DNA of 64,000 bases from Zygnema cylindricum (taxonomy: Eukaryota; Streptophyta; Zygnematophyceae; Zygnematales; Zygnemataceae): NCBI GenBank assembly GCA_037447655.1, contig JBBHKE010001982.1, positions 19,088 through 83,087 of the forward strand, written 5' to 3'. The notes beneath the pieces were generated by a model. It was given only the letters and a program-made list of their open reading frames with translations. It made no database searches and was not told where the DNA came from. Positions 37,243 through 49,097 of this stretch are shown piece after piece; positions within the stretch are counted from its first letter, which is position 1, and each line of letters starts with the position of its first letter. The position numbers and the translations under genes were made by a program.

Positions 37243-38672
37243 AAATGTTTGTCCGTAGTTGCAAAATAAGGTATTATACTATTATATTAAATATTATAAG
37301 CCTACTAAAATAGGTTAAGTACACCGTGAATCGTTATTAGCCTTATGTACGCTATATCGGCACCCCAAAATTTTGTCATTGATACCTTAAATAAAATAAA
37401 GTACACTATTTAAGAACGTGGACCATAATCTGCCACGTCTCCTGGCACTAAATTAGAATGAATGACGCTAATTTTTTCTTTACACTAATAATTTCTATAC
37501 GCTAATAACGATTCAAGGTGTACTTAAGTACTTAAGTTTGTGTTTTACAGGTGGAAATCGTATTTTATTAACCCACTTGTTTCAAATTGCAAACGGAAAG
37601 GTAGGGTTCTTACATTCCGATTGGCGGTCTCGGAATGAAAATCAGACAGGTGTGCACGGAGAGAAGCTGGTCCAACTGGCGGAAAAAGCATTAACTCTAA
37701 AAGTGTTACACGGTGTAATGTATTGCTAATACAAAAGTAGAGAACATATAATGATACAAATTATTGGAATATCATACAGAATTTTCGTACAAATCCTTGG
37801 GAAGACCATATATAGTGAAGGTACTAACCCTTGGGATCACATTATGTGATCACAAGATCGTCTGGACGGTTCCCTTACCCAGGCATGTCCGCTCTGATGT
37901 CGAGACAATTTCTTCGAATAAGACAAAATATAATAATCCACACAATCCACACTTGTTATCCACACCTACGTTGTTTGGAAACAGGGTTGGGATAAAATTC
38001 CCTTACTGACTTCCTTCGTATGCCATAATTAATACTAAAACTCTTTAGTTGTTTCTCTTCCATTAACTTTTGAAACTCTCAATCACTACAGGGAAATTAT
38101 TGGGGCATATATACACATACTTCACATACAATAAATTTATCAAAACGTGCACGATGTCATCCGTACAGGGAGAGACTTTTCAGTCGCCCATTAGTAAGAT
38201 TCGTTAACCGACATGTCACCAACACCACAAACATGCCCTGTTAAACCAATGTTTCCCAAATGTTTCCCACTAGGTTTCACAGCGCCTCTTTGAAACATTG
38301 CACTTTAAGTCAAAAGGTTTAGTGTTGAACTTTCATATTCACATCCACATCTTCAGCTCGACAAATATGATGGTCAAGAATGTGACGTTATGACACCGAA
38401 AGACGCTATGATCACCATGCTCTGCAAGTGGAGCAATGCTAGTTTTTTGTTAGGGAAAACCCACAAGGCTACAAACTCCCTAGCTATTCCGCAAACCGAA
38501 GCAAATGAATTACGCTTGTTTATGGGTTATATGATTTCTATGAATTCTAATTCAGTTCTGAAAAACATGGTGGCTTTTTGAACCGTTTGATGTCATAGAC
38601 ATAAGAAAACAACAATTAGTACCACTGGTGCTATTTTATGCCCAAGGGGCAAAATTTTGGCACACCAACTCA
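37243..38672. repeat. Segmental duplication, copy 1 (~1.43 kb)
   Basis: From GCAAAATGTTTGTCC at about 37243 to CACACCAACTCAGTGT at about 38675, this is nearly identical to 39258-40764. It holds a 220-bp inverted-repeat element at its left end and no supportable gene. The shared frame starting at about 38390 is simply duplicated noncoding sequence, as far as can be seen. Confidence 0.9.
37316..37535. mobile_element. MITE with AAGTACACCGTGAATCG ends (~215 bp)
   Basis: The left end GTACACCGTGAATCGTTAT is inverted at the right as ATAACGATTCAAGGTGTAC with one mismatch. TTAA lies on both sides. It could be a piggyBac-type TTAA target duplication or simply the outer base pairs of a longer inverted repeat. 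Confidence 0.65.
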
Positions 38673-38676
38673 GTGT

Positions 38677-38920
38677 AGGGATATTGAGAACACGACAACG
38701 TGGCGTGATGTTACGAGATCGCACGCGCCAAAATTAAAAGTGTGATACTGTACGTTACTGTACCGGTATTGATATCGCGACACATCGTACGTCACGCCAA
38801 CACTGATATAACAGTAGTGTACGGATATTGACAACATGACAACTCGGCGTGATGTACGGTATCGCACGCGAAAATTTTAACGTACGATACTGTACGTTAC
38901 TCAACCGGTATTGATAACAC
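38677..38920. repeat. Two tandem ~144-bp repeats with TGACGTAC-like palindromic content
   Basis: GGATATTGA.AACA.GACAAC..GGCGTGATG recurs with a 144-bp offset (about 38679 and 38823). Each copy is followed by GTACGTTACT and ACCGGTATTGATA. The unit also contains inverted TCACGCC / GGCGTGA words. It immediately follows the first segmental duplication and is absent after the second. Confidence 0.75.
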
Positions 38921-39257
38921 GACATTTTGGCGTGTCGTCGATTTTGTCTGGACTTTTATCATACCACTACAACCACGTGAAATACAACAAATAAGATTGT
39001 ACCACGTGTCTTTTTCCTTTGTCACCAGAGACGCCAATCCTAACTCAAAACACTCAACGGCTCAAGATCTTACTCAAAAAATATCGACGGTCAATTTTCG
39101 TTGTCACCAGAGACGAAGGCGACTACAATGCTTTTCCCTTTTAGAAAAAGGGCAAAGCAAAAAAAAAAAAACAGTACGGATTAATACGGAAATGTACTTT
39201 CTCCATTAAACAACCCCACTTTTCGCCTGATGGAAGGTTACCCTGAATGACAACTTG

Positions 39258-40764
39258 CAAAATGTTTGTCCTTAGTTCCAAAATAAGGTATTATACTATT
39301 ATATTAAATATTATAAGCCTACTAAAATAGGTTAAGTACACCGTGAATCGTTTTTAGCCTTATGTACGCTATATCGGCACCCCAAAATTTCGACATTGAT
39401 ACCTTAAATAAAATAAAGTACACTATTTAAGAACGTGGACCATAATCTGCCACGTCTCCTGGCACTAAATTAGAATGAATGACGCTAATTTTTTCTTTAC
39501 ACTAATAATTTCTATACGCTAATAACGATTCAAGGTGTACTTAAGTACTTAAGTTTGTGTTTTACGCGTGGAAATCATATTTTATTAATCCACTTGTTGC
39601 AAAATGCAAACGGAAAGGTAGGGTTCTTAGTTTCTTACATTCCGATTGGCGGTCTCGGATCGAAAATCAGACAGGTGTGCACGGAGAGAAGCTGATCCAA
39701 CTGGCAAAAAAGCATTAACTCTAAAAGTGTTACACGGTGTAATGTATTGCTAATACAAAAGTAGAGAACATATAATGATACAAATTATTGGAATATCATA
39801 CATAATTATCGTACAATCCTTGGGAAGACCATATATAGTGAAGGTACAAATCCTTGGGATCACATTATGTGATCATAAGATCGTCTGGACGGTTCCCTTA
39901 CCCAGGCATGTCCGCTCTGATGTCGAGACAATTTCTTCGAATAAGACAAAATATCATAATCCACACAATCCACACTTGTTATCCACACCTACGTTGTTTG
40001 GAAACAGGGTTGGGATAAAATTCCCTTACTGACTTCCTTCGTATGCCATAATTAATACTAAAACTCTTTAGTTGTTTCTCTTCCATTAAATTTTGAAACT
40101 CTCAATCACTACAGGGAAATTATTGGGGCATATATACACATACTTCACATACAATAAATTTATCAAAACGTGCACGATGTCATCCGTACAGGGAGAGACT
40201 TTTGAGTCGCCCACTAGTAAGATTCGTTAACCGACATGTCACCAACACCACAAACATGCCCTGTTAAACCAATGTTTCCCAAATGTTTCCCACTAGGTTT
40301 CACAGCGCCTCTTTGAAACATTGCACTTTAAGTGAAAAGGTTAAGTGTTGAACTTTCATATTCACATCCACATCTACAGCTCGACAAATATGAAGGTCAA
40401 GAATGTGACGTTATGACACCGAAAGACGCTATGATCACCATGCTCTGCAAGTGGAGCAATGCTAGTTTTTTGTTAGGGAAAACCCACAAGGCTACAAACT
40501 CCCTAGCTATTCCGCAAACCGAAGCAAATTAATTATGCATGTCACAACTCGGCATTGGTTTTGCTCAGATTCACTATGAGTCATTACTTAATGAAACGAG
40601 TTTTTAGTATATGGGTTATATGATTTCTATGAATTCTAATTCAGTTCTGAATGACATGGTGGCTTTTTGAACCGTTTGACGTCATAGACATAAGAAAACA
40701 ACAATTAGCACCACTGGTACTATTTTATGCCCAAGGGGCAAAAATTTAGGCACACCAACTCAGT
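39258..40764. repeat. Segmental duplication, copy 2 (~1.5 kb)
   Basis: It is nearly identical to 37243-38672 at an offset of about 2.02 kb. It contains an extra ~80 bp at about 40528-40608 relative to copy 1. It is preceded by a solo right end of the Harbinger-like family. Confidence 0.9.
39331..39551. mobile_element. Second copy of the AAGTACACCGTGAATCG MITE
   Basis: Carried inside the second segmental duplication. It is nearly identical to the copy at 37316-37535, including the outer TTAA. Confidence 0.65.
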
Positions 40765-42000
40765 GTCGTCACATGCAATAATAACAAGACGCGGTGCTCT
40801 GCCAAAAACTCTTAAAAAAGTATATATCCATACCTATATTGCTAAGGCTCTAATCTATGCATCCATCCAGCAAATTAGGTTATGGCACATTTACTTGAAG
40901 TTTTTCACTAGCAGGCAATAACTATGGTGGACAATGATTAGAATATGGGAGAAAAGTGGCTTTCATCACTTGGTCTCGAATCAGTAATATACCAATCCAT
41001 CAAATCTAGCATGTCAATCTAACCAATTAACATTATTCCATGCCAAACCTGTTTTCCTTACTAGCAGAATAAGCTTTCTTTTCATATCTTCAAGCATGTT
41101 ATCCCATCATCACAGAAAAGGTCTTCAGACACCAGTCACAATTTGACTAAAGGTGAAATTTATATAATATAAACAGCATGAAGACTCCCTGTCTCCACTA
41201 GCAACGAGCAATTAGTCTACTTCTTTGATTCACTAGCCTGAATACAGATCCAAGACTGAACTATGAATTACAACTTCAATTCTTAGTCTTCATTTCAGCT
41301 CTCAAAACATAGTGCTGGACAACCGAAGTAAACGCGGAGATAAATCTATAGTAGAAATTAAAAGTAAGTAAGGACGAAGAGTCCAATCAAAAGGAAACAA
41401 AAGGGAACAAAAAGGAAAGTACATTCTACTTATCTTTCTCTAACACAGCCCTGTTCCTCCTAAACGCAGTCGACTGCAAGGGCTACTTCACAAAGTAAAC
41501 AACACGATTCATTAATTTGACACCCTCATTGATTTGTCAGCTTACCATACTTAACCTCAAAAAGGTACACAACGGATCCTGGATGGGACCACATACGACT
41601 ACAAATGCATAAAACAGCTTTACAAAAGACAACTCATCTCGCATCCGCTGATTCTATGTGCACCTGCCTACGCCTCCCAGCCAATCACGTTATCCTTCTT
41701 AAAAAAAAAAAAAACATTACCCTGGTGAGAACAACAGTACTCAATACTAAAAAGACCAACCTCCGTATATCCATTTCGAGAAAAACATTACCCCGGTGAA
41801 ATCAACTGTACTCAATACTAGGAAGAGCAACCTTAATGCATTCCTCTCGCAAAAACATTAACCCGGCAAGGACAGCCACACTCAAAACTAACAAAACCAA
41901 CCTCGACCTCATTATATCGTCGCCTTTCAACCGCCCCATAAACGAGATTTGTTTGTGTCTTGGAAGTAAGTAAAAACAAAAAAACATACAGAGACTCTGG
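40765..42000. other. AT-rich region downstream of the PPR gene
   Basis: No gene recognised. The part nearest 42000 is probably the 3' UTR of the minus-strand PPR gene. It contains a loose repeat of AAAAACATTACCC.GG (about 41714, 41782 and 41852). Confidence 0.45.
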
Positions 42001-45000
42001 TCATTGCCCTTTATCTCCACGGGCTTTATTCGCAGTCCACCTATTTCTCGAGTCTTTGACATAACCTAACGATTTCAGTTGCTCTTGAACCGCGTCTTTC
42101 TTCTCTAACTGTCCTCCAGCGGCATATGCACCCGCTAAAGTTGCTAAAGTGGCAAAACTAGGTTTACATGGGTGAGGTTGTTCTTGCATTTCTAGGTATA
42201 GTTTCTCGACCGTCTTCCAATCGTTTTTCAACCTATATCCATTCATACGGGTCGTGTATGTAATAGTATCCGCGTTATGTCCTGCCCTAATCATCTTCTT
42301 ATAAAGGTTTTCCATTTTATCAATTGCACCACATTTGGCAAAAATGTTGAGCATAGTATTATAGTTAACCTGCAAAATAAGGAGAGAAAGGAAGGAAGTA
42401 ATAAGAGCCTAAACGACAAAACAGGGTCTTCAACTAAAACATCAAGGAAAGAAACAAAATTGCATGAAAAATGAGAGTCTGTATTTGTCTTGTCACAAAT
42501 TTCAGTTTTTTTTCTAGGCAAGCGTGACCATAGGTCTTTCCTATTAGACTTTCTGACTTCTCTATGATAGAGTTTACCCCCTTTTACACACCATCACAAC
42601 AAGGCCATCTAAAAAAATGCATGTTAAACATTTCAGTAGGCTCGTCAAAAAAAGCTTTGCCTAGCACCTCTCCCTCCCTCTCACGCTCTCCCTCGGCACC
42701 CCCTTCCCTCTCCCTCCCTCCCTTCCTTACCTGGTTAGGGGGGCATCCAGAGGCCTCCATGCGATTGAAGAGCTCCTCGGCCGCAGCCATATCTCCCGCC
42801 TTACCAAGAGCTTTAAAGACCGAGTTATAAGAGAACGAGTTTGGAGTAAGCCCAGCCTCGACCATTTGTTGAAACAAGTCCATGGCTTTGGATGTATTTT
42901 TCACTTTCAAATAGGCTTCTACCATCACATTGAAAGTCACCAACGACGGCGAACATTGCCTCCCCAACAATCGCTGAAAAACCTCCTCCATCTTTCCTAT
43001 GGCTCCAACCTTTCCGTAGGCGTGCATCAAAATGTTGTGAGTTACCTGAAGAAAGACAAAAAATGAAAATTGAGAAAGACGACCGATAAGTCAAGCAGGT
43101 GAATTTTTGTAGCTAAAGACATTGTGCGAACCGGGTCAAAGGTGAGCTGAAAGAGAAGGTTGGAGAAAGGTTTTGGCAATGGCAAACAGGAATTATAAAA
43201 CATGCATAATGAAGGCATTAAATAATAAAAAAATAATTCGAACAGAGGCAGATATTTCATAGCTTCGGATAAAATTATGTTAAAATAGCTACATTTGCAT
43301 TTCCTTCAAGACTATATCCTTGCAGATCGTTATGTACTAAGTGAATCCTAAATGACATCGATGAATTATCAGTCGACTCCATAAAACGTTTTCTAGGAAC
43401 AGTTATAAATAAACCGACATTACAATTTCGGAGCTGATACGCACCTCGTCCGTTTCACAGTTCTGACGAAGCATTTCATCGTACAAAAGCTCTGCTGCGC
43501 TCAACTTTCCTTGCTCTACAAGAGCCTTCATAATCATATTCAAAGGACGAGCCTGTTTCTCCAAACCAGCTTTGTGCTTCGCATCTATAGTACGAATCGC
43601 CTCCTCCAACCTTCCTGCCTTCACATATCCTTGAACCAATGTGTTGAATGTTGCTGCCTCTGGCGCTACATTTGATGCTTTCATCCTTTCATATGCTGCT
43701 TCCATTGCCACACAACCGTCCTTTTCTTCGCTATAAAGATGTATGAACAAATTATGAGTAACCTGCAACCCCGGGAATCAAACAAATTAAAGCTTCAGAA
43801 TTTTCTCTTAACGCTTATATGTGAAGTTAAAACCCTTGCTTAAAAACGGGCACGGTACGGAAGGCTAATGTTGAGTTCAGTAACTTAGAGCTGTTGAAAT
43901 TGCTTGCATATCTTAATAAACAGTGATTGAAGCTAAGAGCACTACATGAGCAACAGAAAATAGGGCCAACATATGACTTCAAAGTCCCAAAGACATTATC
44001 CTCCTAGATTAATTTTCAGTGCACTGCCCATCACTATTAAGTGTGAAGAAATTATTAATGTAAATGCAGAATTAGAATGCATTACATCATTAGCTGCGGA
44101 GACGTGATGGACTGTTGTCCACTCCCTTAAATAGTGTAATTAATACTATTTTATGATTTTCCGCCCAAAAAAGTCATGCAATGAGCAGTGTACCGTCTTA
44201 TGCATAACAGCAGAGCATGTAATGATATCAAACAGGAACGAAACTTGGCAAGAGTTTGGTTGCCTTTGTCACAAAAAACCTTCGGACCAATGCCAACAAA
44301 CCCTGCCACTAAACAAAGAACATTCAGCTAACATGATTCTCAACAACAGAACAACTATTTTGTTCGTTTTTAAAGTTGCGGAAGGCTGCTGGGTACTAAA
44401 GAAAAAGGAGAGCGCAAAACTCACCGCATCTGCCATGCCTTGCTTTTCTACTTCATCAAGCAACCGATAAGCCTCCTCCACCGCCCGTGCATCCAAGAGA
44501 CCCTTCAAAAGAATATTGTAAGTGACCGCCGTCGGACGAAACTCGTCGCTTTCCTTCAACGTCTCGACCAAATTCCGAGCTTTGTCCAACCAACCTCCGT
44601 CGACATAGGCCTTAAGAAGGACGTTGAGGACATTCATAGACAGTCGACACCCTTGCTGTTGTATATTTTGAACCACATCCTCGGCGGCTTGAGGCTGTCG
44701 AGCTCGACTTAAACATGATATGAGTTGAATGTAGATGGCTGGCCAGTCGTTAGACCACCAGCTTTGTTGCTGCATCCGATGGAAGAGCTGGGCCCATTTA
44801 TTACAGGGGGGCACCAAAAGATGGGAGGGAGTCAGACTTTAAGGTACTTTAGGTGAACCATGATGGGCGTCCTGCCAAGGGGGCTGCGACCGACAAACGG
44901 GAAAGAAAAAGAAAAAAGCCGAGGGAGTCCAAAAGTCAGGGATGACTTGGGGGGATGTGAACAGGGAAGACAAGGATGAAGGGTTTTTCCGGTCTTTGGT

Positions 45001-46756
45001 GGCTAGATATTGTGACTGACTGGTACGGATCTCAACAGTATAATCACGAACAAGACAGCAATGGTGACAGTAGATTAATATTTAATAGATGACATCAGAA
45101 AGCCTTTGTAACTTGAGGAATTACATAAAAAATTATTAGACAACCACAAGAGAACCAAAAATAGGAGAACTCACAATGCATAATTGGGAAAACATTTTCA
45201 ATAGAGTCATGCCATTATTCTAGCCAACAAATTGAGTATAAATTCAGAGAAAAGTAGAGTAGATAAGTGCAATTTAGGCCATGTGAAGTAAAAAAGCTTT
45301 TAGCTTCTCAGATACCAGAAATTGAATTGGAATTATAAAAGTAAATCATGGTTTCGATATAAAAGAGAAAGGAGAGAGATTTCACCAAAGATAGACAGAG
45401 TTATTCAGCTGCTTTCAAAAGTCATTCAATAAAAAAATTGCCGCCTTGCAAGGACTGGCATTACATGCGAAAATGTTTACAGAAAAGCCTTATTTAACCT
45501 ATCCTTTCCTCTACATACTCTATGGTGTCTGTTCTATGTTTGAGTACTGAGTCCCAATTTAATAATCAGTTGAACTAGGGAAAGCTGGTGGAAGAAAGGG
45601 ATCAGACATCATTCCCTTCTATTCATCAAGGGCAAGCTCAAGTCCAGAAAATGGCATAACATTCAAAGGAATCTCAACTGCATACATCCTCAGCTCTTAC
45701 TTTCCATTCCACTCCCATTTCTGTTGCGACAAACAGAGAGGGAGGGAGAGAGGGAGAGAGAGAGGGAGAGAGGGGGAAGGAGGGGGAGAGAGGGGGAGAG
45801 AGGGGGGGAGAAAGAGAGAGGGGAGAGAGAGAGAGAAAAGGAGAGGGAGGGAGGGATGGGGAGAGGGAGAGGGAGAAGGAGAGAGGGGAAAAAAGAGAGA
45901 GGGAGAGAGAGAGAGAGGGGGGGGAGAGAGGGAGAGAGAGAGAGCATATACATATACTTCGCTACGATGCGAACCAAATGAAAAGTTACGAAAAGTCAAG
46001 AGAAAAACCAACCTCGCTTGCAGACTGCCAGAAGTCCTTTGCAGCTAAACTGTGAAAGAGTCGTCGCGCCAATTGTTGATCGCTCAAATCCTCCACTCTC
46101 CTTAGCCAATTCTTTGCTTGCTCGTCAGAATTAGCACTGAAAAGAAGCTCCAATTTTCGAGATTCTGACCTAACTCTGTCTTGTCCTGAACCAGAAGTGC
46201 TCTCCCATCTACTTCTCACTTGAATTCCTGAGTTTCTCGACACCGAAATTCGGTTTTCCTTCCTATCATCAGAATTCAATTGATCACTTTCTAAAGTCTG
46301 TACATTTCCAGATACGTATGGCAACCCACTAGAACCGTTAACTGCTAAGTATTGATCTCCGCTGTCACCTTTTTCTTCCACTATGTTCATTTCGGATGTT
46401 GTATCTAGTTCATCATCGGTAAACTTTTTTTTTTTCCTCCAAAGTACTTTCACACGTGTGCCTGGTTGCTTCTGTTGTAAATTTTCTAAAGAGTCAACTT
46501 TTTCTACATTGTCTATTATGGCGACTACTTCGCTTGAGAGACAAGATAACCAGCGTTGTTGTTTCACTCTTTTTTCTGCAGGAGAACCTACTCTCAATTT
46601 CACAAACTGCAGTTTCTTAATAATATAAGAGCTAAAATAAACATGCGAGACTTGTAAACATTCAGCCCGATTACTAATTTTATAAAGTACGGAGGTTTGT
46701 GACTTCCTAAGATCTCCCATGGTGTTTGTAAAACCATAGAAATGGCTCGAGATCAT
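42001..46756 (-). CDS. P-class pentatricopeptide repeat (PPR) protein, five exons recognised
   Basis: Exons on the minus strand: about 46756-46013 (N-terminal, Lys/Ser/Asp-rich, ending RRLFHSLAAKDFWQSASE), about 44836-44425, 43762-43445, 43045-42731 and 42369-42001 (stop TGA). From exon 2 on, the protein is a run of 35-residue helix-turn-helix PPR motifs (VTYNILLKGL; VTFNVMVEAY; FSYNSVFKAL; VNYNTMLNIF), about eleven in all, with no E, DYW or SMR domain. P-class PPR proteins bind single-stranded RNA in mitochondria or plastids and stabilise or help process transcripts; organelle targeting here is inference. Exons 3, 4 and 5 each begin exactly at residue 1 of a PPR motif. The start ATG is tentative (46756 or 46720). 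The exon 1-2 joint does not keep frame with the sites chosen, so a small exon may be missing in that 1.2 kb intron. I cannot assign an orthologue. Confidence 0.85.
42662..42728. repeat. Polypyrimidine/polypurine tract directly after a PPR splice donor
   Basis: On the sense (minus) strand the donor GTAAGG is followed at once by GGAGGGAGGGAGAGGG-type sequence for about 65 bp. Confidence 0.85.
45738..45945. repeat. GA-rich microsatellite (~208 bp) in PPR intron 1
   Basis: Runs of GAGA, GGGAGAG and GGGGG in mixed order, about 70 bp downstream of the exon 1 donor in the sense direction. It gives chance open frames of Arg-Glu or Ser-Leu repeats, which are not genes. Confidence 0.95.
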
Positions 46757-46829
46757 AATGAGAAGTACGGAAATGATTACGAGAAAGCTTTTAGGGTACC
46801 ATGACTTTGTAAGCAACTATACAAAGACT

Positions 46830-49097
46830 GAAAATTCATTTTTGTAGAAGCTCTAAACTTTCAATACGAGGTTTACCGTGACGTGACGAGATACTCTATT
46901 TTTGACTGCACATCACTAGAAGCTTCTTATTATCAAACTGGAAAAGAATTAAAGAAACGAAGGATTTAAAACTTACAAATACACCAGAAAGTTCACAAAA
47001 GCTCCGGATCTAATGCGAAGGCTTTGAAATACACCACAAAGTTCTCAAAATTTCCTTATCCATTGCACTGGAGATGATTTATAGGTTTGTCTATATATAT
47101 TCTGGAAGGCTGAAACCCGAGGCATAACTCACCACCACTGTATGCAGGATTTGCCGCAATGCCGTACAGAATTGTGACGTACATTGTGTATCGCTGTTAG
47201 CCTGGTAGCGTTAATGCTTTTTTAGTTTTTTTTGTTTTTTTCGGCTTTTTTGCTGCTGCACACTCATCGAATAATTGATCCAACGGTTGCAATGTGAAAT
47301 AAGATTCATACCTTCTGCTTGACGATCTCGAAATGAATACCGGACAAGTGTGCACGAAGAAAAGTTGCGGTGATTAAATGGCGAAAAGCCGAAAAGATAC
47401 AAGTTATACAACTGTATAAGGTGTACTGCTATATGTACTTCTGTACTGTCACATGCTGTGCTGTACGCCCTGTATTGCATTAGCGTTAGTTTTTTTCGCC
47501 GTTTAAATTAGCGTTTCCCTGTGCACACGTGCTCGACTCCCGTTTGGAGACCACCACTCGAAAGGCAAGATTCTTACATTTCCATCGCAACCGTCGGATT
47601 AATAATCGGAAGAATACAGATCGCGAAAAAAACACACAAGCTGAGAGCAATACACGGTGTAGTGTCGCAACTGGGAAACTGCGGATCGCTTTTGGGAATT
47701 TCTTATTAGTTCTATATTGGTAGCCCACCTTGGAAAATACGAACTTTATGCGGTTCCGAGTAGGCTTGTATGCCTCCATGCGATCGATATGTTGCCGAGC
47801 ATACCTCTTTAACAGTGTTTGTAGCAATGTATAGCCCGGAAAGATAAGTATAGCACGTCATAGAGGAATTGTGTTGCGTTTGGTGAAATATACTGCGATG
47901 AATTGCCATTTTCCACGTTAGGGAAGCAATATTGATACACCTTCTTAGAAAACAGATAGAGCAATATAGCAATCACATACCAGAAATATTGTAGTATTCC
48001 ACATGAGCAATGCATGTTGTGACAAACGAACCATCTTAAGCATGGGCCGAATGATTCACGGTAATTTGCCTTCAGTATATTTCACGTCTATTGTTTCCCC
48101 ACGACAAGGCATTCTTTTACATCTCAGTTGTCAGCTGAATTCCCAACAAAAAACCTTTGAGATGGTCTTAAAAGAAAATTAAATCATCAGCAGTCAAATT
48201 AAGTAACCGGCAATCTGGGCAGATAGCCATATACTGAGATACCGATGAAACAGTTTAACCGGCCTCCAATGTTGTACTTGCACGTCTGTTGTTGCCACTA
48301 GAGGGATCAACTGACCTGTGCTCCAAACCATAAGATGTTCATACCTCCTCTCTTCTTCTCCCACAAGCTAGAAACATGTCCAAATTGCTCGTCTTCTTCA
48401 ATAACTGTGTATCCTCAACAATTTAGCTGTGAAATCTTAACATACAAAAGCTCGGAGAAGCTTTATTTGTCAGCCGATGTGGCATATCTATGCGCTAAAT
48501 CTCAATAATTTACAAACATTGAATCCAATGTGTTATATGAATTGCATGCAAGGTACAATATGGACAAAGGATCGTATCCCAGCGTATTTGCAATGGCTTA
48601 AACACATTGATATTTTCCTTAAGAACATGGGAAGTCACTCTAATGCCATTGATGTCATCACCCGTCCATTACTCATTTTATGACAATTTAAACATCAAAT
48701 CCACATCTTAGCTCACATGGATACACCAGTTCCCGAGGGAGAAAATTTGAGATCTTCGTGTAAACCCTAAATTTTATTCATGGAAATCACCTAGTACATT
48801 TTACCTCACACTCAATCTACATTCCTACTTTCAGATGGATGACGAAAAATCATTGGTAAATCGGAATCAAACCAATGAAACCGTGCTTTTGTGCTGTACT
48901 AGTTTTCTTTGACCCACGAATGTCGGCTACTATGATACTTCAACCGATACAAAAAGCTTTTCCCAGAGGTCGACGATGGCAAAATTGGATGTGAAAATAA
49001 CAAAAAAAAAACTCATATTGAGAGTCACTTTCGAATTCGTTCTTAAGAAGAATTAATAAGATGTGATCGTCAATTGGTGAGATCCCACAGTCGTAGT
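46830..49097. other. Intergenic region with a MITE cluster, no gene
   Basis: At about 47170-47660 there are at least two copies of the same MITE family as at 4.66 kb: TACATTGTGTATCGCTGTTAG at the left, GCGTTAGTTTTTTTCGCCG in the middle and GCAATACACGGTGTAGTG at the right. The remainder, to 49097, is AT-rich; its end nearest 49097 is probably the 3' UTR of the MESD-like gene. Confidence 0.5.

Noticed and set aside
38390-40532. Shared open frame starting MTPKDAMITML in both segmental duplicates
   Set aside because: Identity reflects the duplication. The frame is short, and the second copy ends differently because of a local change.
45690-46011. Long Ser/Leu/Pro or Arg/Glu/Gly frames over GA/CT tracts (also at 54746-55540, 61540-62177 and 63248-63595)
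   Set aside because: Low-complexity microsatellite translation, present on both strands, within introns or intergenic DNA.
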